Of a stretch of DNA of 64,000 bases, positions 18,499 through 25,861 are shown piece by piece. The position numbers and the translations under genes are program-made. Position 1 is the first letter of the stretch. Each line of letters opens with the position of its first letter. The notes beneath the pieces were generated by a model that made no database searches, had not been told where the DNA came from, and saw nothing but the letters and a program-made list of their open reading frames with translations. Source of the stretch: Desulfoluna sp942491485 (GTDB lineage: Bacteria > Desulfobacterota > Desulfobacteria > Desulfobacterales > Desulfolunaceae); assembly GCA_942491485.1 (NCBI GenBank), contig CALOAX010000004.1, positions 1,054,001-1,118,000 of the forward strand, given 5' to 3'.

Positions 18499-19046
18499 GG
18501 GTAGTGGGGATGGGTTGAGCTCCCCAGTCTGTGCCGGCTTCGGCAGCTTAAAAAAGGTGCCGTGCCCGGTGTCTGCATGACTGGGTATGGGGGTTGCCGA
18601 TGTATCGGAGGACGACTGCGGCTTTGACTTTTTGCGCAGTCATCACGTATGATGCCGTCCACAAACCGAAAGGGTCTGAAGGACTCACCCCAGACTTGCA
18701 TCAAGGGAGTGTGTGGGGTTGTCTTCTTGCTATTTCCGGAACATGCCGTTGGGTGTCGTGTCGGTATGGTTTCGACAGCCGGCTTTCTGCAGGGCAGGAG
18801 CCTTTGCGAAGACACCAAGTTTAAACCCCGAATACCCTGAAAAGTCAAGCTGAACATGGTTTGGCGCGGTCTGTGTGCGGGGTCTGTTGTGTTGAAAGAG
18901 AGCCTTGGGCTGCTGACTGTCTGACGCGTTGCCTGCGAATATGTCGTGTGCTGCCGGGGAACAGGCCCAACCCATATAAAAATGTGAATGTCACGTGTCC
19001 TGACGTTTTTACGAGGCCATCAAACGATACGAGTTGAGGAACAATT
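18499..19046. other. Divergent promoter region between lptD and tmk
   Basis: About 550 bases between divergent genes. No credible ORF, RNA gene or copy of the repeat family was seen. It must hold promoters for both directions; no sigma-70 pair stood out clearly. The tmk-proximal end is AT-richer (CCATATAAAAATGTG near 18971). Confidence 0.4.
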
Positions 19047-19691
19047 ATGCTGATTACCCTTGAGGGAATTGAGGGCTCCGGTAAGAGTACCCAGATGAAG
19101 CGCATTGCAGCCCACTTGGAAACAAAGGGGCGGCGGTGTGTGCTCACCCGGGAACCCGGTGACACGTCCATCGGAAAAAAGATACGGGCGATACTGCTGG
19201 ATCCGGAGAATGGGGAACTCACATCCCTTGCTGAACTGTTTTTGTATGCAGCCGACCGGGCCCAGCACCTCGGAGAGAGGGTGCGCCCCTGTCTTGCCGC
19301 AGGGGATGTGGTGGTGAGTGATCGTTTCTTTGATGCGACCACCGCCTATCAGGGGTATGCCAGGGGCCTGGATCTTGAGGTGATAGAAAAAATTCATGCC
19401 ATGGTCCTTAAGGATCTTCGGCCTGATCTCACCTTGCTGCTGGATCTTCCCCCAGAGGTTGGATTGAAGCGGGCCTTCTCCGCCCTTGAGTCCGGAGACC
19501 GAACCGTGGACGAATCCCGATTTGAAAATGAGGCCCTTGCTTTCCATGAGAAGGTGAGGCGGGGGTATCTGGCTCTGGCTGCAAAGGAGCCGGAGCGTTT
19601 TGTGATGGTCGATGCCACCCTCACGCCCGATGAGGTAACCGAAGAGATCCTGGCGGCCATCGATGCTCGATTGGCCCGGAGCAAGGGATGA
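19047..19691 (+). CDS. tmk: Thymidylate kinase
   Basis: 214-aa cytoplasmic enzyme converting dTMP to dTDP with ATP. It has the P-loop GIEGSGKST (residues 7-15), the DRF-type motif (VVSDRFFDATTAYQG) for substrate positioning, TREPGDT with the catalytic-loop Arg, and an arginine-containing lid. ATG 19047 has GAGG 7 nt upstream. The stop codon overlaps the next gene (ATGA), so the two are probably translationally coupled. Length and motifs are normal for the family. Confidence 0.96.
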   Translation: MLITLEGIEGSGKSTQMKRIAAHLETKGRRCVLTREPGDTSIGKKIRAILLDPENGELTSLAELFLYAADRAQHLGERVRPCLAAGDVVVSDRFFDATTAYQGYARGLDLEVIEKIHAMVLKDLRPDLTLLLDLPPEVGLKRAFSALESGDRTVDESRFENEALAFHEKVRRGYLALAAKEPERFVMVDATLTPDEVTEEILAAIDARLARSKG

Positions 19692-22003
19692 AAAGGGTAG
19701 CGGTAATGAAGACCCATACGATATTGGATGCCATCGGCAACACCCCCCTTGTGGAGATTTCGCGCCTTAACCCCAATCCCAACGTCCGGATTTTGGCCAA
19801 GCTGGAGTATGTCAACCCCGGGGGCTCCATCAAGGACCGTGCGGCCCTCTCCATGATTGAATACGGGGAAAACAACGGGCAGCTGACACCGGACAAAACG
19901 GTCATTGAGGCCACCAGCGGAAACACCGGCATCGGACTGGCCTTGGTTTGCTCGGTGAAGGGGTACCGGCTGAAGCTTGCCATGAGCGAGGCGGTGAGCG
20001 AAGAGCGTCAAAAGATTTTGCGGGCCCGTGGGGCCGAGATTGTGCTCACCCCCGGCCATTTGGGGACCGACGGCGCCATCGATGAGGTGACCCGGTTGGT
20101 GTCTGAGAATCCCGAACTCTATTACCGCAGCAATCAGTACAGCTCTCCGGCCAACTGGATGGCCCATTACAACGGCACGGCGGTGGAGATTTGGGAGCAG
20201 TGCGAGGGGCAGGTGGACTGCGTGGTGGCCTCCATGGGAACCACGGGTACCCTCATGGGGCTCTCCCGCCGCATGAAGGAGTATCGCGAAGGGATTCGGA
20301 TCGTGGGGGTTGAGCCCTATCTCGGCCATGGTATCCAGGGGCTCAAGAACATGAAAGAGGCCCATGAACCCGGGATCTACGAACGCAATCGCCTGGATGT
20401 CAAGGTCAACGTCGAAGACGACGAAGCCTTTGAAATGACCCGCAGGCTTGCCGCAGAAGAGGGCCTCTTTGTGGGCATGAGCAGCGGTGCTGCCCTTGTT
20501 GCTGCCATCAGGCAAGCGGAGACCATGACGTCGGGGACGGTGGTGGTGGTTCTGCCCGACGGCGGGGAGCGCTACCTCTCCACCCACCTCTTCTCTGTTA
20601 AGGACAAGCCAGGCCCCATGCTTTGCAACACACGCACGGGGCGAAAAGAGATGTTTGCCCCGAAGGAGCCCGGGGTGGTGACGCTTTACTCCTGCGGTCC
20701 TACGGTTCACCAGCGCATGGATTTGTCCCTGATGCGTCGGTTTCTCTTCTCCGACCTTCTCAGCCGTTACCTGACCTTCAGGGGCTTTGCTGTCCGTCAC
20801 ATCATCAACATCACCGACCTGGATGACAAGACCATCGCAGGTGCTGTAGAAAAAGGGGTGCCCCTGGCTGAATTTACCGGCCACTGGATTGACCTTTTTC
20901 ACAAAGATCTTGCCGCCCTTTCCATCAAGCCGGCCGAGGCCTGCCCCAAGGTGAGCGAGCATGTGGACAACATGGTCTCTGTCACCGAAGAGTTGCTGAA
21001 AAAAGGGATCGCTTACGAAAAGCTGCGCTCCGTCTATTTTGATATCTCCCAGGTGGAGAACTACGGGGCGATGTCCGGTGTCGATCTGGACAAGATCCGC
21101 CTGGGCGCCACCGTGGATCTTGACGAGTATGAGAAGGAAAACCCTCGGGATTTCACCCTGTTTAAGCGCACCAGCGGAAGGGAACGTGAGATGGGGGTCA
21201 GCATCGCCACTCGCTGGGGGCGGGTGCGGCCATCGCTTCACGTCCAGTGCGCGGCCATCTCCATGGCTTATCTGGGCGGGGGGTTTGATATCCATACCAG
21301 CAGCCGCGAGCTTCTTTTTCCCCACCATGAAAACGAAGAGGCCATTGCCCGTGGCCTCACCGGAGAGCCTTTGGCTCGTTTCTGGCTCCATTGCGACCGG
21401 GTCCTCGCCCATGGACGGAAAATGGATGGAAACGGTTCACGAATTACCCTTGAGGAGATTGAATCCCTTGGGTTTGATGGTCGTGTGCTACGGTACTGGC
21501 TCCTCTCCGGTCACTATGGGAAACCACTCAGCTTTTCCCCCGACCGCCTGGAAGAGGCCGCGAAAGCTTTATCCAAGATTGACGCTTGCATCAAGGCATT
21601 GATGGCGCGTGAAACGGGGCGCCCTTATGCCGATTTGGATCAGGTGGTGTACGACATTCGTCGTGGTCTCATCGATGCCATGGATGATGACCTCAACGTC
21701 TCCAGGACCCTTGCCGTGATTTTCCGGGCGATTCGTCGGATCAACGCCCTGATGAGTGAGGGGTGGATAGATTCGGATGGCGCAAAAGAGGTCCTTAAGA
21801 TTTTTCGGGATGTGGACCAGGTCCTTGGGGTGTTTGATTTCTCGGCCGGGGGGGAATGCCACCACGATGAGGTGACAGGTCTCCTTGCAGAGAGGGCAGA
21901 GGCCCGTGAAAAAGGAGACTGGGGGCGATCCGATGCCCTTCGTGATCAACTGGAAGTCCTGGGGGTCACCGTCCGTGATGGTCGTGCAGTCAAGGCGATA
22001 TGA
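19688..22003 (+). CDS. Fusion: cysteine synthase joined to a cysteinyl-tRNA synthetase-like domain
   Basis: 771 aa. Residues 1-305 are a PLP-dependent O-acetylserine sulfhydrylase (CysK/CysM type): GNTPLVEISRL, PLP lysine K49 in NPGGSIKDR, EATSGNTGIG, GTTGTLMG. Residues 310-771 align with CysRS: YSCGPTV (Cys336), HIINITDLDDKTI, HVQCAA (Cys521), FPHHENE (His/Glu near 547-550) and the C-terminal helical region. The HIGH position, however, reads RMDLSLMR (343-350) and the KMSKS position reads KMDGNGS (578-584). Zinc ligands are kept, but both ATP-handling motifs are gone, so canonical aminoacylation is doubtful. A second ATG at 19706 (MKTHTILD) is an alternative start. It overlaps tmk by 4 bases. 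Possible roles are cysteine production with sensing, or a cysteine-ligase-like activity; unproven. Confidence 0.88.
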   Translation: MKRVAVMKTHTILDAIGNTPLVEISRLNPNPNVRILAKLEYVNPGGSIKDRAALSMIEYGENNGQLTPDKTVIEATSGNTGIGLALVCSVKGYRLKLAMSEAVSEERQKILRARGAEIVLTPGHLGTDGAIDEVTRLVSENPELYYRSNQYSSPANWMAHYNGTAVEIWEQCEGQVDCVVASMGTTGTLMGLSRRMKEYREGIRIVGVEPYLGHGIQGLKNMKEAHEPGIYERNRLDVKVNVEDDEAFEMTRRLAAEEGLFVGMSSGAALVAAIRQAETMTSGTVVVVLPDGGERYLSTHLFSVKDKPGPMLCNTRTGRKEMFAPKEPGVVTLYSCGPTVHQRMDLSLMRRFLFSDLLSRYLTFRGFAVRHIINITDLDDKTIAGAVEKGVPLAEFTGHWIDLFHKDLAALSIKPAEACPKVSEHVDNMVSVTEELLKKGIAYEKLRSVYFDISQVENYGAMSGVDLDKIRLGATVDLDEYEKENPRDFTLFKRTSGREREMGVSIATRWGRVRPSLHVQCAAISMAYLGGGFDIHTSSRELLFPHHENEEAIARGLTGEPLARFWLHCDRVLAHGRKMDGNGSRITLEEIESLGFDGRVLRYWLLSGHYGKPLSFSPDRLEEAAKALSKIDACIKALMARETGRPYADLDQVVYDIRRGLIDAMDDDLNVSRTLAVIFRAIRRINALMSEGWIDSDGAKEVLKIFRDVDQVLGVFDFSAGGECHHDEVTGLLAERAEAREKGDWGRSDALRDQLEVLGVTVRDGRAVKAI

Positions 22004-22050
22004 GAATTCTCCTCTTAGGTTAAGTAGGGGAGGTTTGGCTGTGTCGTTGA

Positions 22051-22171
22051 TCTGCGGCGGGTCGCTTTTGAAATGAGCTCTGAAAATAATCCGGTTTGTG
22101 AATCCTGAACCATACGAGTTGTTTGTCAGTTTTTTTAACGGTTCGGCTCCCGGCAAGCCTGCCGGAGGCTT
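22051..22171. repeat. Mosaic palindromic repeat, degenerate copy
   Basis: Begins TCTGCGGCGGGTCGCTTTTG and ends TCCCGGCAAGCCTGCCGGAGG, a diverged copy of the window-wide element bounded by inverted CCTCCGGCGG ends. It fills most of the gap after the CysK-CysS gene and may act as its transcription terminator. Confidence 0.65.
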
Positions 22172-22263
22172 ATTTTTCACTGCGCCTTAACCAGGGCAGA
22201 TGATAAGGAGCTGACCCGTCACAACCAAAGAAATACACCTTTTATATATTAAGGAAGCACTCC

Positions 22264-23175
22264 ATGCGTGTACGATACTTTCCCCATACCCACGTTTCCG
22301 ATGCCCTGGCCGATGATTTGAAACGACTGTTTGATGAGGTCGCCGTTATCGTTGCGTCAATAGAAGACCCGGTCCCCGACGGGTTGACAGCCCTGGGGCC
22401 GTCCCCCGAAGAGTCCGAGAGGCTCAGCGCTCTTCTTGCGGACTGGCGACGGTTCAGCGGGCTTCATCAGGAGGGGGTTGCCACCTACGCCATGGGGTTG
22501 GGCAGGCGGGTTGACCCTCTGGATGAGCTGCTTACCTCGCAGATCAAAAGTGAATTGTTGCGTCAGGTGGAGGGCGGTCCGGCAGAAGATGAAGGTGATG
22601 CTGCCCAGACGGCGGCCCGGGCGCTGCTCAGCCTGGCTGCCGAGTACGACCTGCGCAGCCGGGACCTTCAGCAGGACCTGGCCGAGATCGACAAGATGCA
22701 ACAGGAGCTTTTGGATACCCTGAAAGGAGAGGTGCCGGAGCTTTCCGATTCCCCTGACCTTGCGGATCAATCCGGTGAGGTGAAGATGCTGAAACGACTT
22801 ACCGCATGGGCCACCCTTTTTGTCGGAGAAGAGGGGGCATGCCGTGACCGGGTGTTTGTGACGGACAGTCGCGAGGCCATTGAGTTGGTTGAGGAATATG
22901 GATGTCCTTTAAAAGAGGTGGGGGTGCTTCGGCGGGAACATATCTCCGCCGATATCCTGGAAAAGCTCCTTGCCGGTGAGTCACTCGAATCGGTGGTCGG
23001 AGAGGGGGATGTAACAGGTGATGGACCCGTCACGGTAAGGATATTTATCACTGGTAGTGAACACCCGTATAATGTCTTTAACGAGTTTATTCAGCGGGCT
23101 AATGTTTCCTCTGTAGCGCGCCGCTCTGAAGGTGTTGAAATTAATGGGAATATTTTATTTGTGTTGCTGGGATAG
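22264..23175 (+). CDS. Conserved-looking protein of unknown function
   Basis: 303-aa soluble, acidic protein that I do not recognise. The N-terminal 110 residues are mostly helical (VSDALADDLKRLFDEV). The middle (about 125-165) is a likely coiled coil (DLRSRDLQQDLAEIDKMQQE). The C-terminal half has alternating strands and helices (DRVFVTDSREAIELVEEYG), ending with a short hydrophobic strand (GNILFVLLG). There is no signal peptide, membrane helix or Cys cluster. ATG 22264 has AAGGAAG upstream, and codon usage matches its neighbours, so it is a real gene. It stands alone between two terminator-like regions. Confidence 0.75.
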   Translation: MRVRYFPHTHVSDALADDLKRLFDEVAVIVASIEDPVPDGLTALGPSPEESERLSALLADWRRFSGLHQEGVATYAMGLGRRVDPLDELLTSQIKSELLRQVEGGPAEDEGDAAQTAARALLSLAAEYDLRSRDLQQDLAEIDKMQQELLDTLKGEVPELSDSPDLADQSGEVKMLKRLTAWATLFVGEEGACRDRVFVTDSREAIELVEEYGCPLKEVGVLRREHISADILEKLLAGESLESVVGEGDVTGDGPVTVRIFITGSEHPYNVFNEFIQRANVSSVARRSEGVEINGNILFVLLG

Positions 23176-23238
23176 GCCTTCCATCGCTAGTGATCGGTTG
23201 GGTGCTTATTGGCAGGGGGCACTTTTTTTAAAACCATG

Positions 23239-23264
23239 TTGACAGCCCCTGCAAAATATATAAT
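23239..23264 (+). promoter_or_regulatory. Possible promoter of the ferredoxin gene
   Basis: A perfect TTGACA (23239-23244) and a perfect TATAAT (23259-23264), but only 14 bp apart, well short of the usual 16-18. It is either a weak promoter or two chance matches in an AT-rich stretch. Confidence 0.35.
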
Positions 23265-23297
23265 GAATATACCTGACTTCGACATGACAGATTATTC

Positions 23298-23320
23298 TCA
23301 GGCGTTTTGCGCCTGATTTT
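23298..23320 (+). promoter_or_regulatory. Hairpin in the ferredoxin leader
   Basis: Stem TCAGGCG (23298-23304) with CGCCTGA (23310-23316), loop TTTTG, followed by TTTT. It looks like a small intrinsic terminator, yet it sits 50 bases before the ferredoxin start. It could end the upstream transcript or act as an attenuator. Confidence 0.45.
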
Positions 23321-23366
23321 AGTTTGGGTGAGAATATAACTGAATAATTTTAAGGAGGCTTTAAAG

Positions 23367-23555
23367 ATGGGTTTCGATCCTAAAGTAGACGCAGCAAAGT
23401 GCACCGGTTGTGAAGAATGTGTAGACGTATGCCCCACTGAGGTATTTGAGATGAAGGACGGCAAGTCCGATCCTGTAAACGCCGAAGAGTGCCTTGGTTG
23501 CGAAAGCTGCATCGAAGTTTGCGAATCTGACGCAATTGTTGTTGAAGAAAACTAG
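23367..23555 (+). CDS. 2[4Fe-4S] ferredoxin
   Basis: 62-aa cytoplasmic electron carrier. Two cluster-binding motifs are complete: CTGCEECVDVCP (from residue 12) and CLGCESCIEVCE (from residue 43). The sequence is strongly acidic, like clostridial-type ferredoxins of anaerobes. A near-perfect AAGGAGG lies 8-10 nt before ATG 23367, and a strong terminator follows, so it is a highly expressed single-gene unit. The Pro that normally follows the last Cys of each motif is Glu in the second motif, which could shift that cluster's potential. Confidence 0.95.
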   Translation: MGFDPKVDAAKCTGCEECVDVCPTEVFEMKDGKSDPVNAEECLGCESCIEVCESDAIVVEEN

Positions 23556-23572
23556 TTGACGTTTTCTTTATG

Positions 23573-23613
23573 AATCCCCGATACGCCTCTGGGTGTAGTC
23601 GGGGATTTTTTTT
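23573..23613 (+). terminator. Intrinsic terminator of the ferredoxin gene
   Basis: A 9-bp perfect stem, AATCCCCGA (23573-23581) with TCGGGGATT (23599-23607), followed by a T-run to 23613. It lies 18 bases after the ferredoxin stop. Confidence 0.88.
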
Positions 23614-23771
23614 CCCGCCTTTTCGGACTCGCCTTTGAAATCTTCCTTTGAATACAAATAGTTTCAGATTATTGGTTTGGTCGCCGGTGGAACAACTACC
23701 TTGCCTGAGGAAGCAATCTGTGATACGTCGTTTTCTTATATATACCTCGTAAAAGTGGGATCATTTGGTTT

Positions 23772-24104
23772 ATGAAACAGTATGTCATTGATGAACTGAG
23801 GCCCGAGGATCACGAAAAGATCAAAGCCTGGCTTGACGACAATTTGGAACACTCTCCCGTGGGAGACCTTTACTGGCTTCCTATTGATAAGGACCTTCTC
23901 AGTGAGGTTCAGCAGGATCACGCGGAGTGTGCCCCTCATGTGTTTGCCCTTGAACTGAGTCATGGGCGCCTTTCCTGTGAATTGCTTGTTCGAACAAGAA
24001 TACGGGTTACCTGTAATTGCATCGGTTATGCTTCCGATCGACAGTTCCTCTGGCTCGTGCGTCGGATGGATACCCTCTTTGAAGCCGCCGGAGTCCTCTC
24101 TTGA
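23772..24104 (+). CDS. Small conserved-looking protein of unknown function
   Basis: 110 aa, soluble, acidic at the N-terminus (DELRPEDHEKIKAWLDD) with mixed helix/strand character. It has two cysteines in the C-terminal half (VTCNCIGYA) and no signal peptide or membrane helix. I do not recognise a named family. The ribosome binding site is weak (GGATC). It ends 68 bases before the RNase J gene on the same strand and could be co-transcribed with it. Reading-frame quality and position support a real gene, but no function can be given. Confidence 0.65.
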   Translation: MKQYVIDELRPEDHEKIKAWLDDNLEHSPVGDLYWLPIDKDLLSEVQQDHAECAPHVFALELSHGRLSCELLVRTRIRVTCNCIGYASDRQFLWLVRRMDTLFEAAGVLS

Positions 24105-24172
24105 ACGTGTGGAGAGCGGCTGCTGGCCTTACAATCCGGTCGACAATCGAAATGAAGAAAATGGGTGAATAG

Positions 24173-25855
24173 ATGGATAACATGGTGTCACCGGAAGGCC
24201 ATAAGGCCTTGAAAATCATTCCACTGGGAGGCCTTGGTGAGATCGGGCTTAACATGATGGTGATTGAGTACGGCGATGATGCGATTATCATCGATGCCGG
24301 ACTGATGTTTCCGGAAGATTACATGCTGGGGATCGACATTGTCATCCCGGCCATGGATTACATCAAGCAGAACGCCTCACGTGTCCTTGCGGTGGTTCTC
24401 ACGCACGCCCATGAAGATCACATCGGAGCTTTGCCGTACCTGTTGCGCGAAGTGGATGTCCCCGTATACGGCACCCCCTTTACCTTAGGGGTGGTCCGCA
24501 GAAAGCTCGAAGAGCAGGCGGGGTTGGGATCAGCCACCCTGAATGCCTTTCACGCAGGGGAACTCCTGCGCATCGGGCCCTTTGAGGTGGACCCCATCCG
24601 GGTGAGCCACTCCACGGTGGACGGGGTGGGACTTGCCGTCCGAACCCCACGTGGCGTTATCGTCCACACCGGGGACTTCAAGATCAGTCTTTCGGGCAAA
24701 GAATCCTCCATGACCGACGTGAACAGCTTTGCGCGGTATGGGGAAAAAGGGGTTTTGGCCCTGTTGTCCGACTCCACCAACGTTGAGAAGCATGGGTATA
24801 CCATCTCCGACAGTGAGGTGGCTGACTCCCTTAGGCGCATCGCCTTTGATGCCGAAGGGCGCATTGTTGTTGCTCTCTTCGCCTCCAACGTGGCACGCAT
24901 CCAGCAGATCGTGGACATTGCCGAAAAGAAGGGGTGCAAGATGGTTTTCTGCGGGCGCTCCGTGGAATTGACCGTTAAAATCGCCCGGGAACTGGGCTAT
25001 CTTGATATTCCGGCGGGAATGGAGCTGGATATCCGGCGCATCAACGATTTTCCCGCCAACCGTCTGATTCTCGTCACCACCGGAAGCCAGGGAGAGCCCA
25101 TGAGCGCCTTGGCCCGTATGGCTGCCGGGACCCACAAGCACATCAAGATCCGTAAAGACGATACCATCGTCTTCTCTTCCAAGATCATTCCGGGCAACGA
25201 AAAGGCCATTGCCGGCATCATCAACACCATCTATCGCCTGGGGGCAAACGTGGTGTATGAAAAGACGGCTCCGGTGCATGTCTCCGGTCACGCGCATCAG
25301 GAAGAGCTCAAGACCATGATGCACCTCACCCGGCCCCAGTTCTTTATCCCCATCCACGGAGAGTACAGGCACCTGGTGCACCATGCACGCCTGGCCCAGT
25401 CGGCGGGTATCCCTGAGGAGAATGTCATTCTGGCGGAAAATGGCCATGTCATCGTTTTCGACGATGAGGGCGTCCATGTGGATGGCAAGGTTCCCACGGG
25501 GCGCGTGCTGGTGGACGGCAAAGGGGTGGGGGATGTCGGGCGCAGTGTGCTCAAGGAGCGGCAGATGCTCGCCGAGGACGGCCTGGTGGTGGTGACCATC
25601 GTCTTTGATGAAGAGACCGGCGTCATCGTGTACGGACCGGAGATTGTCTCCCGGGGGTTTGTCTTCTGGACGGCCACGGGCCACCTTTTGGACGACGCCC
25701 AGTGCGTGATCCTTGAGGTGATCGAAGATATCGGCATGGACGCCCCCAATCGCACCGACCTGATCCGATCCAAAATTCAAAAAGCGTTGCGTCAGTATTT
25801 CAACTTTACCATCAAGCGTCGCCCCATCATCGTGCCCGTTATCATGGAGCTGTAG
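24173..25855 (+). CDS. rnj: Ribonuclease J
   Basis: 560-aa metallo-beta-lactamase/beta-CASP RNase acting in mRNA turnover and rRNA 5' maturation as endonuclease and 5'-3' exonuclease. It has the N-terminal signature IIPLGGLGEIGLN, the zinc motif THAHEDHIGALPYL, HTGDFK, the beta-CASP region with LVTTGSQGEP, and HVSGHAHQEEL. The C-terminal domain is complete. The length matches bacterial RNase J (about 550). It starts MDNMVSPEGHKALKI at 24173. FtsK follows after 6 bases, so the two genes form a probable operon. Confidence 0.95.
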   Translation: MDNMVSPEGHKALKIIPLGGLGEIGLNMMVIEYGDDAIIIDAGLMFPEDYMLGIDIVIPAMDYIKQNASRVLAVVLTHAHEDHIGALPYLLREVDVPVYGTPFTLGVVRRKLEEQAGLGSATLNAFHAGELLRIGPFEVDPIRVSHSTVDGVGLAVRTPRGVIVHTGDFKISLSGKESSMTDVNSFARYGEKGVLALLSDSTNVEKHGYTISDSEVADSLRRIAFDAEGRIVVALFASNVARIQQIVDIAEKKGCKMVFCGRSVELTVKIARELGYLDIPAGMELDIRRINDFPANRLILVTTGSQGEPMSALARMAAGTHKHIKIRKDDTIVFSSKIIPGNEKAIAGIINTIYRLGANVVYEKTAPVHVSGHAHQEELKTMMHLTRPQFFIPIHGEYRHLVHHARLAQSAGIPEENVILAENGHVIVFDDEGVHVDGKVPTGRVLVDGKGVGDVGRSVLKERQMLAEDGLVVVTIVFDEETGVIVYGPEIVSRGFVFWTATGHLLDDAQCVILEVIEDIGMDAPNRTDLIRSKIQKALRQYFNFTIKRRPIIVPVIMEL

Positions 25856-25861
25856 ATTCGG

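Noticed and set aside
18363..18857. 164-codon minus-strand ORF upstream of lptD
   Set aside because: Overlaps the lptD signal peptide in another frame and has no start signal.
19394..21412. 672-codon open frame antisense to tmk and the CysK-CysS fusion
   Set aside because: Antisense to two genes with clear family motifs; the translation is His/Gly/Pro-rich low-complexity without domains. Similar long antisense frames at 24530-26089, 31671-32990 and 42241-43404 were rejected for the same reason.
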